This document shows positions 46,399 to 54,131 of a stretch of DNA of 64,000 nt, in pieces. Position 1 is the stretch's first letter. The number at the start of each line of letters is the position of its first letter. Made by a program: the position numbers and the translations under genes. The notes beneath the pieces are model-generated. The model did no database searches. It was not told the origin of the DNA and saw only the letters and a program-made list of their open reading frames with translations. Origin of the DNA: Octadecabacter algicola (GTDB taxonomy: Bacteria; Pseudomonadota; Alphaproteobacteria; Rhodobacterales; Rhodobacteraceae); NCBI RefSeq assembly GCF_021532625.1, contig NZ_JAKGAR010000003.1, forward strand, positions 558,001 through 622,000. Direction: 5' to 3'.

Positions 46399-47648
46399 GC
46401 GGTGAGCTGATGATCAAGTGCGCCAGTGATCTTGGCTGTCACAATCTGCGACTCGGGTTGGTCGGCATCAAACATGACTTCGGTAAACTGTTCGGTACGA
46501 CCCATGCGCGGGTTTTCCATCAAAATGTGATGCGTCTTGCCGAGCTGGGCAGAAAGGTGGCTAACAACCGCCTTGTCGCCCACCGCACGAAGACGTGCTG
46601 CACGTGCTTTGATGTCCTTGCCGTTCACGGCGGGCATTCGGGCGGCAGGAGTGCCTTGGCGAGGAGAATATGGGAAGACATGCAGCCACGTCAGGGCACA
46701 GTCTGCAACGAGCTTGAGCGAGTTTTCAAAGTGCGCCTCAGTCTCGGTCGGGAAACCAGCGATAATGTCTGCGCCAAACGTCATGTCTGGGCGCAGCTTG
46801 CGGGCATCCTCGGAAAACTTGATTGCGTCGTCACGAAGGTGGCGGCGTTTCATGCGCTTGAGAATTAGATCATCGCCGTGTTGTAGGGACAGGTGTAGAT
46901 GCGGCATTAAACGCGGCTCGGTCGCGATTGCTTGCATCAGGTTCTCGTCAACCTCGATCGAATCGATCGAACTGATCCGAAGGCGTGGCAGATCAGGCAC
47001 AAGTTTCAGGATGCGCATTACAAGATCGCCGAGTTTTGGCATCGCAGGCAAATCTGCACCCCAACTTGTCAGGTCAACTCCCGTGAGGACGACTTCGTTG
47101 TAGCCTTTGCCAACCAAGCGTTTGATCTGTTCTACAACAACGCCTGCCGGAACGGAGCGCGAATTGCCGCGACCGTAGGGGATGATACAAAACGTGCAGC
47201 GGTGATCGCAGCCGTTCTGGACCTGCACATAAGCGCGGGACCGCGTGCCAAATCCGTCAATCAAATGGCCAGCGGTTTCCGTAACCGACATGATGTCATC
47301 GACCTGCACAGGCTCCGTTTCGCCGATCAAGTCAGGCGCCATCCCGTTCCACGTTTCAGGCTGCATCTTTTCAGTATTGCCGATGACTTTGCTGACCTCT
47401 GGCATCGCGACAAAGGTTTCAGGTTCCGTCTGCGCCGCGCATCCTGTCACGATCAATGTCGCATCAGGGTTTTCACGGCGCAGTTTGCGGATTTCTTTCT
47501 TGGCCTTGCGCACAGCCTCTGCGGTGACGGCGCATGTGTTCACGACGACAGCGTTTTCAACGCCTGCCGCGCCAGCGAGTTCTTTCATCGCTTCTGTTTC
47601 ATAGGCGTTTAGGCGGCAGCCGAGTGTTGTGAATTTTGGCGCGCTCAT
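46395..47648 (-). CDS. mtaB: tRNA t6A37 methylthiotransferase MtaB
   Basis: A radical-SAM methylthiotransferase that converts t6A to ms2t6A at position 37 of tRNAs reading ANN codons. The N-terminal MTTase domain begins TLGCRLNAYETEAMKEL, and the radical-SAM triad is GCDHRCTFCIIPYGRG. The TRAM domain at the C-terminus (HHILMENPRMGRTEQFTEVMFD) is shorter than in MiaB. The start used is the ATG overlapping the dapF stop (ATGA), not one three codons upstream. The 417-residue length fits MtaB. It is one of the tRNA-modifying genes near the RNA-repair island. Confidence 0.92.
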   Translation of the reverse strand: MSAPKFTTLGCRLNAYETEAMKELAGAAGVENAVVVNTCAVTAEAVRKAKKEIRKLRRENPDATLIVTGCAAQTEPETFVAMPEVSKVIGNTEKMQPETWNGMAPDLIGETEPVQVDDIMSVTETAGHLIDGFGTRSRAYVQVQNGCDHRCTFCIIPYGRGNSRSVPAGVVVEQIKRLVGKGYNEVVLTGVDLTSWGADLPAMPKLGDLVMRILKLVPDLPRLRISSIDSIEVDENLMQAIATEPRLMPHLHLSLQHGDDLILKRMKRRHLRDDAIKFSEDARKLRPDMTFGADIIAGFPTETEAHFENSLKLVADCALTWLHVFPYSPRQGTPAARMPAVNGKDIKARAARLRAVGDKAVVSHLSAQLGKTHHILMENPRMGRTEQFTEVMFDADQPESQIVTAKITGALDHQLTA

Positions 47649-48457
47649 AGGTACCACAAACCATCAAAGACATGCGCGGTTGGGCCGGTCATCCAGACCC
47701 CATCATCGCGCCAGTCGATGTTAATAGTGCCACCGTCTAGCTCAATCTGGACGCGACGGCCCGTTAGGCCCTTGCGATGTGCTGCAACAGCAGTGGCACA
47801 AGACGAAGACCCGGAAGCTAAAGTCACGCCAACCCCACGTTCCCAGACTCGCATCCGCAGATGGTCAGGGCCGATGACGTGTGCAAATTGTACATTGGTA
47901 CGCTTTGGATAAAGAGGATGGTGTTCAATCTCGGCACCGCGCGCCTCTAGGTCGACAGCATCAGCATCGTCTACAAAGAACGTGCAATGTGGATTTCCCA
48001 TGCCTGTCGCAAGCGGCGCGCCCGAAATCGGCAAGGCGTCAAGATCAACATCCTGAGCAAGTGGTACCGTATCCCATGTCAGCTGAGGATGCCCCATGTT
48101 CACAGAGGTCAATCCATTGCCTGCATCCCGCGCCAAAAGTGTGCCGCGATCTGTCGTCAGCGTCAGATCGGATTTGCCCGTTTCATCCATGATAAACCGA
48201 GCGATACAGCGGGTGGCATTGCCACAGGCCCCAGCAGTGCTGCCATCGCTGTTATAGAACGTCAGATGGACATCCGCATTACCCTGAAGAGACATCACCG
48301 CCAACTGATCAAAACCGACACCGCGATGGCGATCCGCAATTGCACAGACGATAGAATCGGTTACGCGCTGAACGCCATCACGTTCATCGATCACAACGAA
48401 ATCGTTGCCAAGGCCGTGCATCTTCATGAACGGCAAAATGCCTGCTGTCTGTGTCAT
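47645..48457 (-). CDS. dapF: Diaminopimelate epimerase
   Basis: DapF interconverts LL- and meso-diaminopimelate for lysine and peptidoglycan synthesis with two active-site cysteines. The first is present (GSTAGACGNATRCIARF). In the second motif, where most family members have ACGTGAC, this protein reads TLASGSSSCATAVAA, so the first cysteine is replaced by serine while the second remains. I confirmed this from the bases. The length is 270 and other segments (KMHGLGNDFVVID, SMGHPQ-like VNMGHPQLTW, WERGVGVTLA) are intact. It is coupled to mtaB. Confidence 0.9.
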   Translation of the reverse strand: MTQTAGILPFMKMHGLGNDFVVIDERDGVQRVTDSIVCAIADRHRGVGFDQLAVMSLQGNADVHLTFYNSDGSTAGACGNATRCIARFIMDETGKSDLTLTTDRGTLLARDAGNGLTSVNMGHPQLTWDTVPLAQDVDLDALPISGAPLATGMGNPHCTFFVDDADAVDLEARGAEIEHHPLYPKRTNVQFAHVIGPDHLRMRVWERGVGVTLASGSSSCATAVAAHRKGLTGRRVQIELDGGTINIDWRDDGVWMTGPTAHVFDGLWYL

Positions 48458-48553
48458 GATCGCGGATATAGGTGAGCGATGGAAATGAATCCAGTCTAAT
48501 GGCGAGATTAGGGGTTGACCGCGGGGGCCATGGTTTCTAAATGCAGCCCTCGT

Positions 48554-48629
48554 GGGCCGTTAGCTCAGTTGGTAGAGCAACTGACTTTTAATCAGTAGGT
48601 CGATGGTTCGAACCCATCACGGCTCACCA
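48554..48629 (+). tRNA. tRNA-Lys (anticodon TTT)
   Basis: A complete cloverleaf: acceptor GGGCCGT with ACGGCTC (one G-T pair) and encoded CCA, D-arm GCTCAGTTGGTAGAGC, anticodon loop CTTTTAA (TTT) on stem ACTGA/TCAGT, T-loop TTCGAAC. It decodes AAA and AAG and lies at the border of the RNA-repair island. No copy of its 3' end was found at the far border. Confidence 0.96.
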
Positions 48630-48771
48630 CTTTCTCCACCAATGTCAGTAGACCATAAGAGTGCAGATTTGGAGCATAAGCTTGCTGATCTGCCTGCTTG
48701 GTTAGCTTTCAAGACCATTTTGAGACTGAAATCGAGATGACACCTCGCTTTGGGCTAGCGGACGAAATCTC

Positions 48772-48846
48772 GGTGGATCGTTGAGTTCGTAGGGCAACGC
48801 TTTTTGGTAGCGTGTACCGTAGGTTCGAATCCTACCACCCCAGCCA
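48772..48846 (+). pseudogene. Degenerate tRNA-Gln-like gene (anticodon TTG)
   Basis: The 3' two thirds are tRNA-like: anticodon stem ACGCT/AGCGT with loop TTTTGGT (TTG), perfect T-stem GTAGG/CCTAC with loop TTCGAAT, then CACCCCA, G and CCA. The 5' acceptor that should read TGGGGTG is GGTGGAT, pairing at about three of seven positions, and the D-arm GTTGAGTTCGTAGGGCAAC lacks a normal GG pair in its loop. It may be a decayed tRNA-Gln or the 3' part of one left by recombination. A functional RNA that pairs otherwise cannot be excluded. Confidence 0.6.
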
Positions 48847-48864
48847 GCTTTCCTGTTTTGTGCC

Positions 48865-48906
48865 GTCCGGCGTGAATCACAGCTTGTCCGGCGAGAAACA
48901 CAACTT
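48865..48906. repeat. Tandem 21-bp near-repeat
   Basis: Two adjacent 21-base copies, GTCCGGCGTGAATCACAGCTT and the next copy differing at three positions (GTCCGGCGAGAAACACAACTT), follow directly after the tRNA-Gln-like remnant. Such units are found at ends of some insertion sequences, but no transposase frame is nearby. The rest of the roughly 460-base gap between tRNA-Lys and the ATPase gene holds nothing else I can identify. Confidence 0.55.
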
Positions 48907-49090
48907 ATGTCGGGCAAGAGTGCAACCCTAAGTAGGAGCCCGTAACCAATAAGCATGTGAAAAATCTAAACCAGACATCAGCGTTGCGCACCTGATTTAT
49001 GCACCGACTCACAAGCCTTGTTTTTATGGCCTGGTTTGTTTGTTGCAAATATCATTAATTTCACTGCAAAGACGGTACCCACGCATGGAT

Positions 49091-50335
49091 TCACTCTACA
49101 GCCACAATGACCGCCTTGCCCAACAAACCCGTCGCAAGCGCAGCTTTTGATGGTTCAGAGCTGTTTGCCAACAACCAGCCCTGAATTTTGGCTGGACTAA
49201 TTTTCTGAGACCCCAACCGTTCTTGAAACTGCTCCGCAAGCAGTGCCTCATCTGGGAAGAACCGATTGAACAACTGCCGAGCCGCTTTAGCATTCACCAA
49301 TCCCAATTCGGTGTGCACGTCAGCACGACCAGGTCGGATCAGAGCGGGGTCCAATTTATCCCTATGGTTCGTCGTCATGATCAACGCACTCCCCTCCTGA
49401 GCAGCGACGCCGTCAATGGCGTTCAACAGTCCGGAGAAGCTGACTCCAGTGCGCTTTTCTCCACCTTCGCGTTGTGTGAATACGGCATCCACATCTTCGA
49501 CGGCGATCAACGAGCGTTTTGGCGCACAAATCATCGCTTCACGAAGATCATCATCTGTCAGCGTTGCCCTGCCAACATCCAGAGTTGCGATATCCAGAGA
49601 CAACTCCGATGCAAGCGCTCGGATTAGGCTAGATTTCCCAGTGCCGGGTGGGCCATGAAACAGATATCCTCGCCGCCATGGCACACCGCGTTCAGCATAC
49701 CAGTTGCTGGCTGCATAGAACCAACGCATGTCTTCCAAGACCCGTCGCACGCGGTCGTCGTCTACCACAACAGTATCCATGGACCGGCGCGGAATATCAC
49801 CAATGTTATCCCAGTAGTCGCCCTTTAAAATGTGCAGTCCTGGGCCGATGCGATCTTTCGTTTGCGCAATTTGTCGTCCGGCCTCGATCCATCCAAGGAT
49901 TGTCGAGAGATGACCGAATAGCACGGTGACGTGCAATGTTTCCATTGGACGTTGATTGTGAGGATTCCCGATTTTGGACTTCTCGTTAATGTCGCGTTCA
50001 AGACGGCAAATCTTACCTTGGCTTAAAAACCAATGCAGTCCGGGAGCCGGGGCATATCCCTTGGTGCCACTGGCCCATCTACCATCAGTCATCCGCACGT
50101 GCCGCGATTTAGACAGCACATTGTTATGTTCCATCCAAATGCAAAAATGACGATAGGCCGCGCTGCGATTGTCCAGCGTCAGGCTGACCCAAACGCGGCG
50201 CATGACCAGCTTATAGAGAGCAATTATCCCGACGCGCAAAGACGCGACGGCAATGCCAAAAGCACCTAAAGCTAGACCGCCAGCGAAGAAGTCACTTTTC
50301 AATGCATCGGTTAAAAAGCTATCAATCATGTCCAT
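49091..50335 (-). CDS. BCS1-type AAA ATPase
   Basis: An AAA+ protein of the BCS1 type: a membrane segment near the N-terminus (about residues 18-43, ALGAFGIAVASLRVGIIAL), a BCS1-specific middle domain, then the AAA module with Walker A FHGPPGTGKSS (228-236), Walker B SLIAVEDVDAVF, and sensor regions in LIMTTNHRDKLDPALIRPGRAD. Mitochondrial BCS1 moves the folded Rieske protein through the membrane; bacterial copies are uncharacterised. The start used is the ATG that overlaps the prfH stop (TGATG), with GGAAAGG eight bases before. As the third gene of rtcB2-prfH, it probably serves RNA or ribosome repair, though that is context only. Length 414. Confidence 0.88.
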   Translation of the reverse strand: MDMIDSFLTDALKSDFFAGGLALGAFGIAVASLRVGIIALYKLVMRRVWVSLTLDNRSAAYRHFCIWMEHNNVLSKSRHVRMTDGRWASGTKGYAPAPGLHWFLSQGKICRLERDINEKSKIGNPHNQRPMETLHVTVLFGHLSTILGWIEAGRQIAQTKDRIGPGLHILKGDYWDNIGDIPRRSMDTVVVDDDRVRRVLEDMRWFYAASNWYAERGVPWRRGYLFHGPPGTGKSSLIRALASELSLDIATLDVGRATLTDDDLREAMICAPKRSLIAVEDVDAVFTQREGGEKRTGVSFSGLLNAIDGVAAQEGSALIMTTNHRDKLDPALIRPGRADVHTELGLVNAKAARQLFNRFFPDEALLAEQFQERLGSQKISPAKIQGWLLANSSEPSKAALATGLLGKAVIVAVE

Positions 50336-50976
50336 CACAGGCACCTTTCCTCACGAAAGTTGGTTCCTTTGAAGCAACGGACAGGATTGCCACGTTCCAG
50401 CGTGTTGTGGAGCTGGTTCTGATCGCTTTTTTTGGCCTCATAATCTGCTGTGGCTTGCGCCTTCATCAAGGTCTGTAGTCGCTCAAGTGCCAGGGACTTG
50501 TTGCGATGTTGTGACCGCATTTCGCGTGCTACTGCTGTCAATCCGGTTGGTCGATGCGTTGCCCGCACTGCGCTATCAGTCGTGTTCTGGTGTTGACCAC
50601 CGGGGCCACCTGCACGGAAGCTCTCAAACACAACATCGCTGGGGTTAACCTCAACCTTTTGGGCGGCGTTCCGCGTCAATTGGAAAACACCAACAAACCA
50701 GTTTGCGCGCTTGTGGTTCGGTCGTAACGTGCTTTTGGAACGCCAAAGGATCGTCCCGCACCAGCGTCGGGCAAACGCATCATTACTCAGACCATTAACA
50801 ACAACCACAGCCGACTTTGCACCATACTTTGAAGGCGTGGTGTTCGCATCCAGATCAAGGCCGATCGCTTCGGCCTCATCCAGCATATGCTGTAGAATGC
50901 CTGCGACAGCTTGATTGCATTCGGCAGGTCCGTTGCCACTGGTGATGAGAAGGGAAATTGGCATGTTGTGTTTCAT
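50335..50976 (-). CDS. prfH: Peptide chain release factor-like protein PrfH
   Basis: PrfH is a release-factor homologue lacking the stop-codon recognition domain; in E. coli it rescues ribosomes damaged in the decoding centre and is paired with an RtcB ligase that repairs the 16S rRNA. The peptidyl-hydrolase motif GGQ is in FRAGGPGGQHQNTTDS (residues 126-128), followed by the basic VREMRSQHRNKSLALERL-like region. The N-terminal part is a short unrelated domain. At 213 residues the length matches PrfH. It overlaps rtcB2 by four bases (ATGA) and the ATPase gene by one base. Confidence 0.92.
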   Translation of the reverse strand: MKHNMPISLLITSGNGPAECNQAVAGILQHMLDEAEAIGLDLDANTTPSKYGAKSAVVVVNGLSNDAFARRWCGTILWRSKSTLRPNHKRANWFVGVFQLTRNAAQKVEVNPSDVVFESFRAGGPGGQHQNTTDSAVRATHRPTGLTAVAREMRSQHRNKSLALERLQTLMKAQATADYEAKKSDQNQLHNTLERGNPVRCFKGTNFREERCL

Positions 50977-52106
50977 GTCCGACCTCCATTTCGTGTTTTC
51001 TTGAAGGTCAAAAGCGGATGAAACATTGCAGCTGATTTTGCTGCACCGGTTGCTTCCAGATCCGCCACCACACTTTGCGATGATTTGTAGGCCAGCGGTG
51101 CTTCCTCAATCAACAAGTCACGATCTTCACAAATGGTGCGACCGCCATAGGACGTTCGTTGCATTGCTTCGACATCAGATCGCTTGGACCGCACCCGGCC
51201 ATACATGGAAGATCGATCATAGCGACGACCCGCCCCATGAGCCGTGGACATCAAGGCATCTGGTTGATGCGTTGGGCGCAAAAGGTAGCTGGGTGTTGCT
51301 CGCGATCCGGCCAGTGGAACAAGACCAGAGGCAGCACTTGCCGCGCCTTTGCGGTGCAACCAACCATCAACATCCCGCGTCAAGAGATTGTGCGGCGCAT
51401 CCGCAATCAGATGCAGGTCCGCACGCAATGCCTCGGCCGCACGTTCAGCTATGATCTGGCGATTTAGGCTAGCCCATAGGACCGCCTTGTCATGGCTTTG
51501 CACATAGTCCGACGTGGCCGCGTCGTTCGGATGCATGCCTGAAAACGCGCCCTGTTCAACAGCGCCCAGAACTGCATTCCCAAAACCGCGTGACCCCGAA
51601 TGGACAAGCAGGTAGGTCACCGTTTTGTCCAGGTTTAGGTCAGCCTCGCTCTCGACCAGCGTTTGCACTTCGCAAAAGTGATTGCCACCACCAATCGTGC
51701 CCAGAGACGTCGCGAACACGTCGGGTTGCAGGCCAATTTCTTCGAGGCGGCATCCAGTGTCGTCGGTTACCGGCTCGCTCAGCACGCGTATCCGGCGCAC
51801 TGCCTTTTCCATCTTGAATTTGCGCAAAGGCAAATCAAGCTGGAACAATGACATGCCGCAGCCGATATCGTTGCCGATCAACTGCGGAAAGATGCGATCC
51901 GCCAATACGGCACACCCAACGGGCCCGAACTTTCCGGGGTGCAGGTCAGGAAAAGCCGCGATTTTACGGACGCCGGACCATCCGGCGACGTGCTCAAGTT
52001 GTTGTTCAGCGCGACCATCGATCCAGGCCGCAGACGTATAGAATTTTGTGATGGCGCAGTCGCTGTTCTCAGCAGACATGCGGCCATCCAAGACAGAATT
52101 GCCCAT
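50973..52106 (-). CDS. rtcB2: RtcB-type RNA ligase associated with PrfH (RtcB2)
   Basis: A GTP- and Mn-dependent RNA ligase that joins 3'-phosphate or 2',3'-cyclic phosphate ends to 5'-OH ends. Metal and catalytic residues are visible: PDLHPGKFGPVGC, GNDIGCGM (Asp80, Cys83), GGGNHFCEV (Asn142, His143), LLVHSGSRGFG (His169) and the guanylylated histidine in STAHGAGRRY (His290). The short length (377 from the ATG used) and coupling to prfH mark the RtcB2 group that mends ribosomal RNA. The start is chosen at MGNSVLDG, as in relatives; a GTG seven codons upstream is possible. No rtcA cyclase lies nearby. Confidence 0.92.
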   Translation of the reverse strand: MGNSVLDGRMSAENSDCAITKFYTSAAWIDGRAEQQLEHVAGWSGVRKIAAFPDLHPGKFGPVGCAVLADRIFPQLIGNDIGCGMSLFQLDLPLRKFKMEKAVRRIRVLSEPVTDDTGCRLEEIGLQPDVFATSLGTIGGGNHFCEVQTLVESEADLNLDKTVTYLLVHSGSRGFGNAVLGAVEQGAFSGMHPNDAATSDYVQSHDKAVLWASLNRQIIAERAAEALRADLHLIADAPHNLLTRDVDGWLHRKGAASAASGLVPLAGSRATPSYLLRPTHQPDALMSTAHGAGRRYDRSSMYGRVRSKRSDVEAMQRTSYGGRTICEDRDLLIEEAPLAYKSSQSVVADLEATGAAKSAAMFHPLLTFKKTRNGGRT

Positions 52107-52354
52107 GGAGTAATACCCAATATTCACAATGTAGATATGCTGACCACAAGGTCAGTGAATGAGATCACATCAGGCCGGTTTGCGGCTTAAGCGGTGATTT
52201 GCCCCTGAAGGGCGTTGCGATGAAGTGTCATGTGTTGCCCTTTCTTGGTTGGGGTTACAAATTGGGTCTCACGGACCGATTGGAGAACTCGTCTAGGCGC
52301 GAAGTTGGATTCTGACAAACATAATATTGCTCAGGACAAATTGTGTGGCCAATC

Positions 52355-52371
52355 AGCAACGGCACATCCAT
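52355..52371 (-). promoter_or_regulatory. Candidate sigma-54 promoter upstream of rtcB2
   Basis: On the minus strand TGG, nine bases further TTGCT, give the pattern GG-N10-GC expected of -24/-12 promoters; the -12 half TTGCT agrees with consensus, but the bases after TGG (ATGTG) do not match CACG. It is about 230 bases before the rtcB2 start and just beyond the rtcR stop. This is a weak match that chance could produce. Confidence 0.3.
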
Positions 52372-52380
52372 GACGACCAT

Positions 52381-53955
52381 TCAGCTTTGGCAGGAGCCCC
52401 AATCCAGTCCGAACTTCTCAAGATACTTGCGAAGCCTATCGGCATCGTTCCGGCTTGCCTTTGCAGCCCGAGAAGCCGCGAAAAGGCGGCGGCCAGCGGC
52501 ACTGAGACTGGCGCTTTGTTTGCACACGCGGATGACAGCGGCAAGTTGAACACGGTCGAATTCATCAATGTTTGCAGCCTTTTCGCCGAGGTGTTCTGTG
52601 ATGAGCTGCATATCGGGATCACTGCTAGCGTGATGCCATGTTTTCGATAAAGCCTCAATCTCGGCGGTGACCATCGTGTGCGTGATGCGCCCACGAGGAG
52701 CCAAGGTGCACATCCGCTGGATTGACGCACTAAGATCGCGGAAATTGCCGCGCCATTGCGTACCCGGATCAGTCGCGAATTTCTGGTAGGCGATTTGCGC
52801 GTCTGCGTTAAAGGTGATCCGATTACCCTGCAACTTTTCAACGCGGGCCATCTCGAAGGCGATGTTGGGAGCGATATCTTCAGGTCTGTCGCGCAGTGCC
52901 GGAAGCGTAAAGGTCCATAGATTCAAGCGGGCAAAAAGATCCGCACGGAAGCGACCTTTCGCCACCATTTCAGCAAGGTCCCGGCTGGCACCTGCGATCA
53001 AGTGAAAGCGGCTGGTAACCTCATAGTCCGACCCTAATGGAAAATACTTCCCCGTTTCGATCGCGTGCAGGATCATGGCCTGTTCGTCCAGACCAAGCTC
53101 ATCAATTTCATCCAGAAATAACACACCGCCGTCGGCTTCTTGCAACAAGCCCCGCCTGTCGGCACCAGCCCCGGGGATCGCCTGCTTGCGGTGCCCAAAA
53201 AGCGTAGACATGGCGCGTTCGCCCTTAAGCGTCGAGCAATTCACATGCACCAACCGACCTTTGATACGGCGACGTTGTAGTTTGAGTTCATAAAGTCGGG
53301 TAGCAAGATCAGACTTGCCCGTCCCCGTCGGACCCATCAGCAACAATGGCGCATCCGAGTTTGACGTCACTACCTCCATGCGGTCAATCATCGCATTGAA
53401 AGCTGCGTTGCGGGTTTCAATACCACCTTTAAGTAGGGTGTTGTATTCTTTGCTGACAAGATCAAAGCGCTGCTGCAACGCATTGTAGCGTGACAAATCC
53501 AAGTCAACGACTTGCAGGCTGCCGGGACCTTCCTCTTCACCACGAGGGGGGCCCGTCTGGACCAATTTGGCGGGAATATGACGGGACTCGGCCAGCAAGA
53601 ACCAGCAAATCTGGGCGACATGTGTGCCGGTCGTCAGGTGGATGTGATAGTCTTCGCGCTCATCGTCAAAGCCATAGTTTCGGGCAAAATCGAACATCGC
53701 GCCGTACATTTCTTCAAAATCCCAAGGGTCTTGGATCTCCATTTGTTGAAGCAAGACTTCGGTTTTGGGATTGATATATTCGATCGTAGTTTTGATCTTT
53801 TCAGCAAGACCTGACCAGCGTGAACCATGGATCAACTCAAAACGATCTACCGGAAAATCACTATGCTCGACCAACTGAACAGAAGGGCGCCAGCGCCGGC
53901 GCTTTCCCGCATCCAGATTCGTTCCGAGAAAGCCAATGACAACGTTCGTTTTCAT
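52381..53955 (-). CDS. rtcR: RtcR-type AAA+ transcription activator
   Basis: RtcR controls RNA-repair operons: an N-terminal CARF domain senses RNA ends, an AAA+ domain normally drives sigma-54 polymerase, and a C-terminal helix-turn-helix binds DNA. The CARF part (about 1-165, VVIGFLGTNLDAG, HIHLTTGTHVAQIC) is clear, Walker A is GPTGTGKSD (208-216), Walker B VLFLDEIDEL (278-287) and the C-terminal HTH is QSASLSAAGRRLFAASRAAKAS. The loop that should read GAFTGA is QAIPGA (258-263), confirmed from the bases, so the contact with sigma-54 may be altered. It is divergent from the Ro60 operon with 176 bases between starts. Length 524. Confidence 0.93.
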   Translation of the reverse strand: MKTNVVIGFLGTNLDAGKRRRWRPSVQLVEHSDFPVDRFELIHGSRWSGLAEKIKTTIEYINPKTEVLLQQMEIQDPWDFEEMYGAMFDFARNYGFDDEREDYHIHLTTGTHVAQICWFLLAESRHIPAKLVQTGPPRGEEEGPGSLQVVDLDLSRYNALQQRFDLVSKEYNTLLKGGIETRNAAFNAMIDRMEVVTSNSDAPLLLMGPTGTGKSDLATRLYELKLQRRRIKGRLVHVNCSTLKGERAMSTLFGHRKQAIPGAGADRRGLLQEADGGVLFLDEIDELGLDEQAMILHAIETGKYFPLGSDYEVTSRFHLIAGASRDLAEMVAKGRFRADLFARLNLWTFTLPALRDRPEDIAPNIAFEMARVEKLQGNRITFNADAQIAYQKFATDPGTQWRGNFRDLSASIQRMCTLAPRGRITHTMVTAEIEALSKTWHHASSDPDMQLITEHLGEKAANIDEFDRVQLAAVIRVCKQSASLSAAGRRLFAASRAAKASRNDADRLRKYLEKFGLDWGSCQS

Positions 53956-53960
53956 GTCTC

Positions 53961-53974
53961 TATCCTATCGGATA
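53961..53974. promoter_or_regulatory. Inverted repeat in rtcR-Ro60 intergenic region
   Basis: TATCC and GGATA are separated by TATC, immediately upstream of the rtcR start in an A/T-rich gap of about 175 bases. It may be an operator for RtcR on both divergent transcripts. No GG-N10-GC pattern was found in this gap on the plus strand. Confidence 0.3.
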
Positions 53975-54131
53975 AACTACGATACAAATCAATACGTTTT
54001 TTGCTCACCGATTTCGGGATGTCGATATTTAACTTTTTAAAACATATAGTTACATGGTTTTCGATTTTTCTTAGAATCCCGCTGCCTATCAGGCAAAACA
54101 TCCTCACGAACTGAAATGAAGGATGAAGACT

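Noticed and set aside
48702-48956. An 84-codon minus-strand frame
   Set aside because: It is the reverse of the tRNA-Gln remnant, a well-known false translation of tRNA.
53956-54131. A sigma-54 promoter before the Ro60 gene
   Set aside because: All GG positions in the gap were checked and none has GC ten bases later.
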